A stretch of 36,876 nucleotides of DNA from Paenibacillus algorifonticola (GTDB lineage Bacteria > Bacillota > Bacilli > Paenibacillales > Paenibacillaceae): contig NZ_LAQO01000055.1 of NCBI RefSeq assembly GCF_000971975.1, forward strand, positions 1 through 36,876, read 5' to 3'. Numbering within the stretch: position 1 is the stretch's first letter; the number at the start of each line of letters is the position of its first letter. Shown piece after piece: positions 11,301 to 18,318 of the stretch. Position numbers and translations under genes: made by a program. The notes below the pieces were generated by a model, which saw only the letters and a list, made by a program, of their open reading frames with translations, made no database searches and was not told the DNA's origin.

Positions 11301-11832
11301 CTTTATGAACCTCGTTATTTCGAGGATTACTTATCAATACAGGATCATTAGCTGGTTTATAGGTTTTATATACATGTATGGAGCCTATATTTTGACCGAA
11401 GCAACCTACTTTTGTTATCTTGATATCCCTAGCAGCACCTCCAGGAACACCTTCTATATCCAAAAAAGGTTCATTATAAAAACCTTTCAATATAACATAT
11501 GATCCTCCAAATATTGTCGGGGCGAAGCTTATTTCGTATCCGCATCCTAATGGTAAATTGTTTTTATTGCTTGTAAATTCAAGCCTCGTATGATAAACCC
11601 CGTACCGAGAATGATTAATGTCAAAAATCAAGTTCTCTTTTCCATCCAAGTAGGAACCAGGGACATTGGAAGAATAAAAGTCTTCTTCGCCAAAATTATG
11701 ACTTGCCACGTACGACCAGTTAGGGTTTTTAAGCCCATTATCCGGAGTAATGCTTGCTGCTAAAACACTAGCATTTTGCCCTATAAGCGTTATTAAGAAA
11801 AAATATAAGGTTAGTACTGTAATTTTTCTCAT
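8350..11832 (-). CDS. Secreted multi-FN3 protein with cohesin-like C-terminal domain
   Basis: About 1160 residues. I prefer the ATG at 11832 (MRKITVLTLYFFLITLIGQ) because GGGGGA lies about 8 bases upstream; an in-frame GTG at 11847 would add five residues. After the signal peptide comes a roughly 150-residue beta-rich region with no family I recognise, then Ig/FN3-like modules. About six closely similar fibronectin type III repeats follow (roughly residues 560-1050), each carrying a Y-(D/E)-I-E-V-D-G strand and a HTYR(V/I)RAKN strand. The last 110 residues (TYDASALEVVDL, later PGRITYKK) look like a cohesin/dockerin-partner beta sandwich and match the C-terminus of the upstream gene product. 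No sortase or SLH anchor is visible. The gene starts some 20 bases after the stop of 11853-15971. Likely an adhesive or matrix protein. Confidence 0.9.
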   Translation of the reverse strand: MRKITVLTLYFFLITLIGQNASVLAASITPDNGLKNPNWSYVASHNFGEEDFYSSNVPGSYLDGKENLIFDINHSRYGVYHTRLEFTSNKNNLPLGCGYEISFAPTIFGGSYVILKGFYNEPFLDIEGVPGGAARDIKITKVGCFGQNIGSIHVYKTYKPANDPVLISNPRNNEVHKENMLLKWKVQPLLTITPSTVKIEISLDGGYSWDDVETVPAWQSNYEGEYLLNLNRYRPSTQAMVRISANDSGMWGEYAYSPLFTIQTVMKQSILTPTSGQMVSDLQSFIPTVSVMGSASGNLSLSYFIDAESTPRDTKVISNTATAQQVNFNALNVQTLSEGMHTMKFTVNDGAQTIQDTVAFQVDKNAPAVGIFQATATDTTIQVTGTATDTVSGLHALPHRFTIGTSATDWLAAGTHTATSLIPNTNYTVKFEARDAVGHIGSQTKSVQTKAQSPSLVLGQANESSLEVTFQDGNPAGTQYQLKAGSQYVNGSGGLSSTAVWFTPTNKKIRVTGLTSNTTLVYQTKAKNALGEETGWSSTRNGETLASPPAVLTPEASQRYLRISWPTTGGTVTYEIEVDGAVINNGASNTYLHSSLTPNTRHTYRVRVKNGSGAGSWSPQLVAFTLPDPPTAPLEIQVAPSQKEQTITWGIVARADSYDIEVDGVVIEAGSVLRYVHAGLEPETQHTYRIRAKNTGGISEWSALITSQTLPYPPQKPITLTAEPSIHEMAVSWEAVAGATGYEIEVDGLILDNANRTSYLHKKLEALSPHTYRIRATNAGGKSAWSEPLETVTHPEKPAIPTNLIATAEADGNTLTWYKVPHAESYEIEIDGSTIMNVTTNQYTHTGLVPNKAYAYRVRAVNISGHSEWGSKVTLTALPNQQASDLALTNVAAVVTNRSITVSWETVAMDAHYEVEVDGVLTDNGLDTIYHHGGLKANEFHTYKIRLKQEGTPANWIAVLSLSTLPDSLQASIEVEAVANNNSIELRWDQVEGASGYDIEVDGQTVASTETSTTYTDTGLESGTSHTYRVRAKNEAGVTVWSPAIVKSTTSPSYIVNGVKGKTFDLSLLGSNVQDFSELTYVVTYDASALEVVDLYDFTPARDTQSGKIAGSNLEVTYTPGRITYKKSQNIVPGTSWSGEVTTIIFKSKMTGQTTIDVKV

Positions 11833-11852
11833 TGAAATGTCCCCCACATATG

Positions 11853-14800
11853 CTATTCCACGATATAAGTAATTTTTGAGTAGTCATTTGTTTTCGCCAG
11901 AAACTCAATGCTGTTCACTATCGTTTTGTCGGCATTAATAACCTCAAACACGATTTCTCCAGGTACGAATTTTCGTACAATCATATTGGTACCTTGAATT
12001 AAACCAGTACCCAGCTCTATTTCTGGCGTCATTCCACTGAGATCTAGAACTTCCACTTCAGAAGGCTGATAGGTTACCGTAATGGTTCTCTGTGTGACGC
12101 CCTGCTTCTTAGGAGCAGCAACGACTACATTGAACTTATTGTCTTTGCCTGGGTTAACAATAATTTCAGGTATCGTATTTTTCTCTACTTTTTCAGACCA
12201 TTCGCTAGAACTGTTCCCCGAATGGGATCTAACCCGATAAACATGTCGTGTATTGGATTTCAGCCCCTGATGAACATAGCTGACCCCTGAAATACCTTCA
12301 ATAAGTACCCCATCGACTTCAAGGTCATAGCTTGCCGCTCCTGTCACAGAAGTCCATTCGACGGTAATTTGATTTGTCTTTGCTACAGTAGAGATGATTT
12401 CCGGGACCCCTGCCGAGCTTATAGCTGTGACCGCTTGACTCCACTCTCCTAGGGCGCTGCCCGATTTTGCTCTCACTCGATACACATGCTTTGATCCCGG
12501 TGCAAGCTGTGAGTGCACATATCGAGTCAGATTGCCGTTATCTACGACTCTTCCATCTACTTCAACGTCATAACCATTAGCTCCGACTACACTGTCCCAC
12601 TCTATGGAAATACTCGTACTTGCAAAGAGAACTTTATGAATAACAGGAATACCCAGCCCCGTACTTGCTCTAACCGTGTCACTCCAATCACCTGTCAAAT
12701 CATTATTTTTCGCCCTTACGCGGTAAACATGCAGAGAATTGGGCGCTAGACCTGAGTGTGTATAGCTAGTCCCCGTTGCAACCTCTATTAGCATGCCATC
12801 AACAGCAATTTCATAGCTTGTAGCTCCACTGACACTATCCCAGGAAATCGTAATCGCATCATTTGTTGATGCCGCCTTAACATTTTGTACTTTACCAAGT
12901 GATGTTGCTTGTGTAATGATCTCGCTCCAAGGGCCATTTCCCCCTGCATTTCTAGCTCTAATGCGGTAGGTATGCTCCGTAAACGGCAGCAAATCTTTAT
13001 GCACATACGTTAAATTCAAGCCATTATTCACAATCAGCCCGTCCACTTCAATATCATAGCCAACTGCCCCTATTACTTGATCCCAAGTTACGGTGATGGC
13101 TGTGCCCGTAGCTGTAGCACGTATATTAGACGGTACTCCTGAAAGTGTTGTACGTGTAACGGAATGGCTCCATTGTCCAATAATGTCATTATTTTTGGCG
13201 CGTACTCGGTACGTATGCTCACCGTTCTGCTCTAAATTGGAATGCAAATAACTTGTATTCAAGCCATTATCTAAAACATTTCCATCCACCTCGATGTCGT
13301 AGCCGGTTGCCCCCCGAGCTTCATCCCACTCCACTGCAATGCTGGAACTGGCAGCCACAGCATGCAAATTTTCTGGGACAGAAGGCAATGTAATTGCCGT
13401 TACTTTCTCGCTCCAATTACTTGCTCCATTACTGTTTTTCGAACGTATTCGGTACGTATGCGTTGTATTAGGCTCTAACTGATCATGCAAATATTCCGTT
13501 CCGGCAATATTGCTTATAACTGCGCCATCCACCTCAAGATCATAGAAGTCCGCTCCAGAAATAGAATCCCAAGAAACAAAAATAGATTTATCCGTTGCTG
13601 TTGTATTCAGCACACCAGATGTTCCTGGAAGCGTAGATTTCACCAGTATCGGGCTCCATTGCCCCGGGCCGCTTGTATTAACCGCTCTTATTCGATAGGT
13701 TCGCTGAATGTTTGAATTAAGATTTTCTTCAAAATAGCGATTCACGTTGCCAATGTTAACGACCGTATTGTAGGTTTCCACCTCGTAGCCAGTAGCACCT
13801 CTCACATTCTCCCAAGTCAAGGTTACGGAATCGCTTGTCGATTGCAGCTTAATATCCTCGGGTACATCCGGCAAAGTCCAAACTTCCGATACAGAAGACC
13901 ATTCGCCTTTCAAATCACCGCTAGTCGCTCTGACTCTGTAATAATGCACCGTGCCTGATGGCAGCGGTTCATGAATAAATTCATTATTAATGCCCATTGG
14001 ATAAATGCTTCCATCCGCTTCAACCTCATACCCATCTGCATTAAATGCAGTAGTCCAACCGACCTTCACCGCATTTTCAGATGGAATAGTCTGAATGGCG
14101 GGAGTAGCAAACGGAGATAGCTGACTAGCTGGCACAACCTCTTTTGCTCCAGAAGCACTTTGCCATGATAAAATGGCTTTTGGTGAACCATTACGACTAG
14201 CGTATTCCATTTGAATGTCAACCTTTTGACCAGCTTCTAATGCAATAGAGCCAGTAAATGATTTATTTCCTTGCGCTGCCCACTCATCAATAATTAGAGT
14301 CCCATTAACAAATAGTCTTACTCCGCCATTAACATCAGCCTCAAACGTATAGTTCTCAGCATAATAAGGCTGAATTTGTCCAGACCATCTGACAGAAAAC
14401 CGTCCATCATTTAGACCTGTTGAAGAAACGGGAGCCTTGCCTTGCAAAGCAGGCTGCTCCAGCACCGTCGTTTTTTCACCATCCAAATTTTCCTCTGTAA
14501 AATATTCCGCCTTTAACCCTGCCGCTATATATTTAAGCTTCGTTTCCCCCTCAGTACCAACACCGATATTAATAATTGGTTTTTGATTAGCAGTAATGCC
14601 TCCTCCGATGGCAACGATGCCTCCGGTCTCGATATTTAAGTGATTGTTGACATGCATATCTCCTTGAATAAATAAATCTCCACGTTTCACAGAAATATTG
14701 GCTTGCTGATTATTGGAAACCAAGCTGCCAACAACCATTTCCTCATCAATATTCATATTTACATTCGTATTGATATGAAGACTTCCGGGCACAATGACTC

Positions 14801-15971
14801 TTCCCGCTTGTACATGAAGCAGGCCGCTATTATAAGTAAGGCTTCCAGCTATGAAATGATTTTCAATCGTAACGTTAGAATTATTATTCAAGTGCAGGGA
14901 ACCTTTAACCCACAGATTTCCTCCCATTGTCCGTGTGGAATCATTAGGTTTTTTAATATCAATAGTCAGCTCAGTGTTCGCATTCATGCTTCCATTGACA
15001 ACCAAAGTTCCATAAACCGTAATGGTCAGCTTATTGTTCGTATTAATACCCTCTGCAATGACATAAACCGGTTTCGTAGGAGAGCCCAATGTCAATGAGG
15101 AATCTAAATTTAAATGCCCCACCGTCACAGCCACCATATCGCTGCTGCTGTTATTGATTGCTGCCTCCAGACCTGTGGCACTGCAGTTATTGCAGGAAAT
15201 AAATGAAGGATTGGATGCCGCCAGTTTGCTTTCCAATGACGCCATTTCTGCATTCATATAGCGGCTAATTTCCGGATTTAAATCGCCTACCCGGATAAAG
15301 GGAAGTGCATTATGCTCATTATTTTGATTGCCGGAAATAATAATTTTATTGCCCTGAAGCTTATTTTGCTCCGCTGGATTTCCAATTTGCGGCTTAGGAA
15401 TCGTTTGAATGGCAGGCTCTAGGGATTTAATTTCAATATACTGAATAGCGGTTGTATCTTCATTGCTGCCCGCATTGAGCGTCAGTTTCCCGTCAGCAAT
15501 GACAACCCCCTTCTGAAAAGTCACTTGTCCACCAGCTGGCAGCTCGGTATTCTCCCAAAAAGTGTTGCCCTCAACATAAAGTGTATTATTGCTTTCATAT
15601 ACAGAGTTGCCAACACTGACCTTCACGTTATACCTGCCATTCGGCAGCTCAATCTCCCATTCACCGCCTTCTTGCACTTGAATAGAAGAGTTTAGAAGCG
15701 GAGCATCGTAGGTGCTTCCCGTAACAGTAGACTGCGTATGATTCATATTCCAACCATAGAAGTATCCATTGTGTGGACCATACTCATCCCCATGGTCGGC
15801 TAAATACCCATCTGCCGCTAAAGCATTGGCCGCTTTAAACTGAATATTAACGCCTCGAAATGCAGAAGCAGCCTCCGTGGAATCGCTCCAGATGGAAGGC
15901 AAGAACAATTGAATAATTAAAGATAAACATAATACTCTTATTACACCTTGCTTCATTTGACTAAAATACAT
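11853..15971 (-). CDS. Secreted PA14 / FN3 multidomain surface protein, first gene of the operon
   Basis: A 1372-residue protein starting MYFSQMKQGVIR, with AGGGGGA 9 bases before the ATG. Residues 1-36 are a signal peptide (cleavage near TEAASA). Residues about 37-175 are a malectin/CBM-like sandwich (FKAANALAADGYLADHG, ELPNGRYNVKV). Residues about 280-460 are short beta repeats (GSLHLNNNSNVTIE, VVGSLVSNNQ) like a beta-helix or bactofilin-like stack, preceded by a CNNC motif near residue 260. Residues about 487-622 are a PA14 domain (LKAEYFTEENL, FEADVNGGVRLFVNG). Residues about 630-1265 are eight FN3 repeats with the YDIEVDG and HTYRVRAKN signatures. The last 100 residues repeat the cohesin-like domain of the next gene. 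PA14 and FN3 modules typically bind glycans or space surface proteins; adhesion or biofilm matrix is the likely role. No covalent anchor is visible. Confidence 0.92.
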   Translation of the reverse strand: MYFSQMKQGVIRVLCLSLIIQLFLPSIWSDSTEAASAFRGVNIQFKAANALAADGYLADHGDEYGPHNGYFYGWNMNHTQSTVTGSTYDAPLLNSSIQVQEGGEWEIELPNGRYNVKVSVGNSVYESNNTLYVEGNTFWENTELPAGGQVTFQKGVVIADGKLTLNAGSNEDTTAIQYIEIKSLEPAIQTIPKPQIGNPAEQNKLQGNKIIISGNQNNEHNALPFIRVGDLNPEISRYMNAEMASLESKLAASNPSFISCNNCSATGLEAAINNSSSDMVAVTVGHLNLDSSLTLGSPTKPVYVIAEGINTNNKLTITVYGTLVVNGSMNANTELTIDIKKPNDSTRTMGGNLWVKGSLHLNNNSNVTIENHFIAGSLTYNSGLLHVQAGRVIVPGSLHINTNVNMNIDEEMVVGSLVSNNQQANISVKRGDLFIQGDMHVNNHLNIETGGIVAIGGGITANQKPIINIGVGTEGETKLKYIAAGLKAEYFTEENLDGEKTTVLEQPALQGKAPVSSTGLNDGRFSVRWSGQIQPYYAENYTFEADVNGGVRLFVNGTLIIDEWAAQGNKSFTGSIALEAGQKVDIQMEYASRNGSPKAILSWQSASGAKEVVPASQLSPFATPAIQTIPSENAVKVGWTTAFNADGYEVEADGSIYPMGINNEFIHEPLPSGTVHYYRVRATSGDLKGEWSSVSEVWTLPDVPEDIKLQSTSDSVTLTWENVRGATGYEVETYNTVVNIGNVNRYFEENLNSNIQRTYRIRAVNTSGPGQWSPILVKSTLPGTSGVLNTTATDKSIFVSWDSISGADFYDLEVDGAVISNIAGTEYLHDQLEPNTTHTYRIRSKNSNGASNWSEKVTAITLPSVPENLHAVAASSSIAVEWDEARGATGYDIEVDGNVLDNGLNTSYLHSNLEQNGEHTYRVRAKNNDIIGQWSHSVTRTTLSGVPSNIRATATGTAITVTWDQVIGAVGYDIEVDGLIVNNGLNLTYVHKDLLPFTEHTYRIRARNAGGNGPWSEIITQATSLGKVQNVKAASTNDAITISWDSVSGATSYEIAVDGMLIEVATGTSYTHSGLAPNSLHVYRVRAKNNDLTGDWSDTVRASTGLGIPVIHKVLFASTSISIEWDSVVGANGYDVEVDGRVVDNGNLTRYVHSQLAPGSKHVYRVRAKSGSALGEWSQAVTAISSAGVPEIISTVAKTNQITVEWTSVTGAASYDLEVDGVLIEGISGVSYVHQGLKSNTRHVYRVRSHSGNSSSEWSEKVEKNTIPEIIVNPGKDNKFNVVVAAPKKQGVTQRTITVTYQPSEVEVLDLSGMTPEIELGTGLIQGTNMIVRKFVPGEIVFEVINADKTIVNSIEFLAKTNDYSKITYIVE

Positions 15972-16192
15972 TTGAATATCCCCCTCTATTAAGAAAAACC
16001 TCTGGCGGCGTCCTTTCTATTAGACGCCATCGTTTTGGCAAAACGTATAGAGAAAGTATGAGAAAATTCATATACTTTCCTATACGTCAAGCGTAAACGG
16101 CTGTCGCCGCCCTCTGGCGGCAAAGCTACCGTTTCGCGGGTGAAATATAAGCCGTTTATAAGTGTGAAACTTATAAATTCTTATATTTGAAT
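15972..16192 (-). promoter_or_regulatory. Structured 5' leader between riboswitch and first operon gene
   Basis: This 220-base leader holds several stem-loops. One is a long hairpin at 16043-16087 (arm acgtatagagaaagtat against atactttcctatacgt, one bulge). Another, at 16106-16121, pairs gccgcc with ggcggc and is enclosed by aaacgg/ccgttt at 16095-16134. A third, at 16007-16028, pairs ggcgtc with gacgcc. The 11-mer cctctggcggc occurs twice (15999-16009 and 16111-16121), so the GC stems could exchange partners. No coding region was seen. An additional attenuation or mRNA-stability element is possible; I do not recognise a named RNA family. Confidence 0.5.
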
Positions 16193-16322
16193 AAAAAAAG
16201 GCCCATTTACTTTTGGCGGCCCGGCTGTCATACGGTAACCATAATTATGGCTTTCCGTGAAGACCCGTGGCTTTGCGTCCCTGTCTTTCGATCAGGTTTG
16301 CCTTTTTCAATTTCAATGGGCT
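16193..16322 (-). promoter_or_regulatory. c-di-GMP-I (GEMM) riboswitch, promoter-proximal to gene, with T-run
   Basis: Read on the minus strand, this carries the GEMM hallmarks in order. First is GGCAAACC, then a P2 hairpin CCTG-atCGAAAga-CAGG with a GAAA tetraloop. Next comes GGGACGCAAAGCC, then a P3 arm built on ACGG...CCGT with a TATGACAGCCGGG receptor-like segment. GCCCATT upstream of the aptamer (about 16315-16321) can pair with AATGGGC just before seven Ts (16193-16199). Closing the aptamer would thus create a terminator-like stem, which suggests an OFF-type transcriptional switch; the direction of the response is inference. It is in the same orientation as the operon starting at 15971. 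Confidence 0.85.
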
Positions 16323-16422
16323 TGTTGATTCTTAAATCTACCTTTCAAGTCGTTTCCGTGAAGACCCGCGGCTTTGTGTCCCCGCCTTTCGAATGAGTCT
16401 GCCTCCAGTTCAATCGACTCAA
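16323..16422 (-). promoter_or_regulatory. Second, divergent c-di-GMP-I (GEMM)-like aptamer in tandem
   Basis: Directly upstream of the proximal aptamer, the minus strand reads GGCAGACTC, a CGAAAG tetraloop, GGGGACACAAAGCCGCGGG and TCTTCACGGAAA. The last two blocks closely match the proximal aptamer apart from G-to-A in GACGCAAAGCC. GTCGATT and AATCAAC can form a closing P1 stem with one mismatch. The receptor side (TTGAAAGGTAGATTTAAG) is less canonical than in the proximal copy. It may be a divergent functional aptamer, giving two-site response as in other tandem GEMM leaders, or one losing function. Confidence 0.65.
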
Positions 16423-16440
16423 TAGTTCTTTGTACTTAGT

Positions 16441-16466
16441 ATATCGGTTGGATATTTGAAATTTTA
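16441..16466 (-). promoter_or_regulatory. Candidate sigma-D (sigma-28, motility) promoter for the surface operon
   Basis: On the minus strand TAAA (16463-16466), a 14-base spacer and ACCGATAT (16441-16448) match the Bacillus sigma-D consensus TAAA-N14/16-GCCGATAT with one mismatch. Transcription would begin near 16433, just ahead of the first aptamer. The 170 bases further upstream (16467-16636) are AT-rich and hold no gene I can see. Confidence 0.65.
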
Positions 16467-16636
16467 TACTACATAAGTCACAAAAATAAATATTTTTATT
16501 TATCATGTCATTCCTCATTAACAATGCATCCCTTATATTTAGGAAATTCTAATCATATACCCCCAATTAATCCTATTTGGACTCACAATAATCTTCCTAT
16601 TCATCTGCTATGTATATCCTTAGTCTTACTATCAAC

Positions 16637-16672
16637 AAAAAAATGCCCAACCCGCAAATCCACGGGCTGGAC
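16637..16672 (-). terminator. Rho-independent terminator of the aldolase gene
   Basis: The arms at 16645-16654 and 16663-16672 form a 10-pair stem with G-U pairs and a loop of about 8 bases. Seven Ts follow on the minus strand (16637-16643). It lies about 50 bases after the aldolase stop and isolates that gene from the surface operon promoter. Confidence 0.85.
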
Positions 16673-16722
16673 ATCTACCTTCATAATTAAGTTTACTTTA
16701 ATAATAACATAGGCAAAATGAC

Positions 16723-18003
16723 CTACTTCAACCCAAAAGCCTGCTCCAGCTCCACAATACGCGATTGCTCCATATGCACAATAGCACCAATGTTTTTCGC
16801 TGATATGGTCGCCTTCGCGCTGTATTCGGCGACCTCCAGGCGGTCGAAGGCGTTCAGCAGGCTTTGCCCGGTGACGATGACGCAATCATTTTCGGCAATG
16901 ACGATGGGCGTATTCTCCTGAAAAAGCTGCGCCGCCTCCTGCGGCTTCGTATACAAATCCCCATACGGAAGCTTCGGAATATTCCGCAGCAAAATATAGC
17001 TTTCCGGGATCGTCCGCGAATCCAGCAGCTCCTCCGTAACCGCAAACGCCATAATGTTGGGCGGATGGGCAATAATAACCGAATTTACATGCGGCTGTGT
17101 TTCATAAATATGCTGGTGAAACTGTACCGAGCGGCTTGGCACCTTGCCCGCCTCTTTCTTTCCACCATCAATACGCACGAGATCCGCTGGCTCCACATAT
17201 TTACGGTCCTGATTAAACGGCGTAATAATGAAGGAATTTTCACCGACCCGATGGGAAAACGTTCCCTGCGTGCTCGTAAACAGTCGCTGATCGTAAGAAC
17301 GCTTAATGAGCTTGCACATCTCCCGGCGTGCTTCCTTCTCCTCACTGCTGTAAAAATCCGGTACAAACTCCTCCAGCAGCACCTCGCGCGTATCCGCCAG
17401 CTGATCGGCCAGCAACGTTACCGGCTTGCCAATCCGGTTCGCCTGAATTTCCATGCGCGCGCAATATTCCAGCGTCTCGAATCTTTGAAAGGCTTCAAAT
17501 AAATCGCGGCCGCCTACAACGACACCGTGATTTTCCAGCATAATCGTGTTCAGGCCTTCGCTGAATACGTCCGCTATATTTTCGCCCAGCTCCGCGCTTC
17601 CCGGCAAGCCGTATTTCGCCATGCCTACCTCGCCGCAGATCAAATAGTCATTCGGCAGCAGACGGACATTAGGCACTTTACGCACCATGCTGAACGCCAC
17701 AAGTGCAGGTGGATGTGCATGAACAACCGCCCGAATATCCGGCCTTCTGCGATAAATCATCTGATGAAACGGGTATTCGCTCGATGGCCGATGATTGCCC
17801 GCAATCGTACCGTCCGCCTTCACACAAACGATGTCCTGACGCGTCAGCTCCCCCTTGTCGATCCCCGCAGGCGTAATCCAAAGATCGCCGTTATCGTCCA
17901 AAATCGATAAATTGCCGCCTGAAGTCGTCGTCATGCCATAACCGTAAATGCGCTCCATCATCATGACCAGTTGATCGGAAGGATGTAATAACGTGAATTC
18001 CAT
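16723..18003 (-). CDS. Tandem-domain class II aldolase/adducin family protein
   Basis: A 426-residue protein with AAAGGGGG 8 bases before the ATG. It contains two class II aldolase (FucA/AraD-type) domains, about residues 8-205 and 235-420. Such enzymes use a metal held by histidines to cleave or epimerise sugar phosphates. The first domain has the metal motifs HAHP (near residue 95) and ENHG (near 155), plus the phosphate-site SGGN near residue 28. In the second domain the equivalents read IAHPPN and ENDC, so the first His of HxH and the His of ENHG are lost; it may be structural or have another role. The gene is monocistronic between its own promoter and terminator. Substrate is unknown; fuculose-1-phosphate or ribulose-5-phosphate-like compounds are family possibilities. 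Confidence 0.88.
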   Translation of the reverse strand: MEFTLLHPSDQLVMMMERIYGYGMTTTSGGNLSILDDNGDLWITPAGIDKGELTRQDIVCVKADGTIAGNHRPSSEYPFHQMIYRRRPDIRAVVHAHPPALVAFSMVRKVPNVRLLPNDYLICGEVGMAKYGLPGSAELGENIADVFSEGLNTIMLENHGVVVGGRDLFEAFQRFETLEYCARMEIQANRIGKPVTLLADQLADTREVLLEEFVPDFYSSEEKEARREMCKLIKRSYDQRLFTSTQGTFSHRVGENSFIITPFNQDRKYVEPADLVRIDGGKKEAGKVPSRSVQFHQHIYETQPHVNSVIIAHPPNIMAFAVTEELLDSRTIPESYILLRNIPKLPYGDLYTKPQEAAQLFQENTPIVIAENDCVIVTGQSLLNAFDRLEVAEYSAKATISAKNIGAIVHMEQSRIVELEQAFGLK

Positions 18004-18045
18004 GTGCGTGTCCCCCTTTTTTTCGCGTTCAATATCTTTGTTTAT

Positions 18046-18073
18046 ATTGTATTACTTTTGTTTGTTTTTGAAA
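18046..18073 (-). promoter_or_regulatory. Candidate sigma-A promoter of the aldolase gene with AAACAAA repeats
   Basis: On the minus strand TTTCAA (18068-18073), 16 bases and TACAAT (18046-18051). Repeats of the type CAAACAAAAG and TAAACAAAGA overlap it, resembling operator layouts of DeoR-family sugar regulators. The operator idea is speculative. Confidence 0.45.
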
Positions 18074-18155
18074 GTGACTTTTCTTACATATCTTTTAACC
18101 TTTTCGCGCAAAAATAAAGCGGCGTCCAGCAGCGTATCATCTTGCTTTACACGTC

Positions 18156-18198
18156 AAAAAGGAATGCCTCAGGTTCATAGATAGCCCCGAAGCATTCC
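18156..18198 (-). terminator. Rho-independent terminator of the malic enzyme operon
   Basis: GGAATGCTTCGGG pairs with CCTGAGGCATTCC (13 pairs including G-U; 18161-18198) and is followed by TTTTT on the minus strand (18156-18160). It lies 120 bases beyond the malic enzyme stop, with the 12-base tandem repeats in between. Confidence 0.8.
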
Positions 18199-18206
18199 CA
18201 CTTTTC

Positions 18207-18278
18207 AATCTATATACAAATCTATATACAAATCTATATACAAATCTATATACAAATCTATATACAAATCTATATACA
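18207..18278. repeat. Six perfect copies of a 12-base tandem repeat
   Basis: The unit aatctatataca is repeated six times without a mismatch over 72 bases. It lies between the malic enzyme stop and its terminator, so it would be transcribed in the 3' untranslated region as TGTATATAGATT units. Confidence 0.95.
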
Positions 18279-18318
18279 TCATTGTCCCATATCCAACACT
18301 TTCGCCAACAACTAAAAG

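Noticed and set aside
16864..17502. A 212-codon plus-strand frame opposite the aldolase
   Set aside because: Arg/Leu-rich shadow of a clear class II aldolase on the other strand; no ribosome site or family features.
18207..18278. Short regular repeats that might be a CRISPR array
   Set aside because: The 12-base units are contiguous with no spacers and there are no cas genes; this is a simple tandem repeat.
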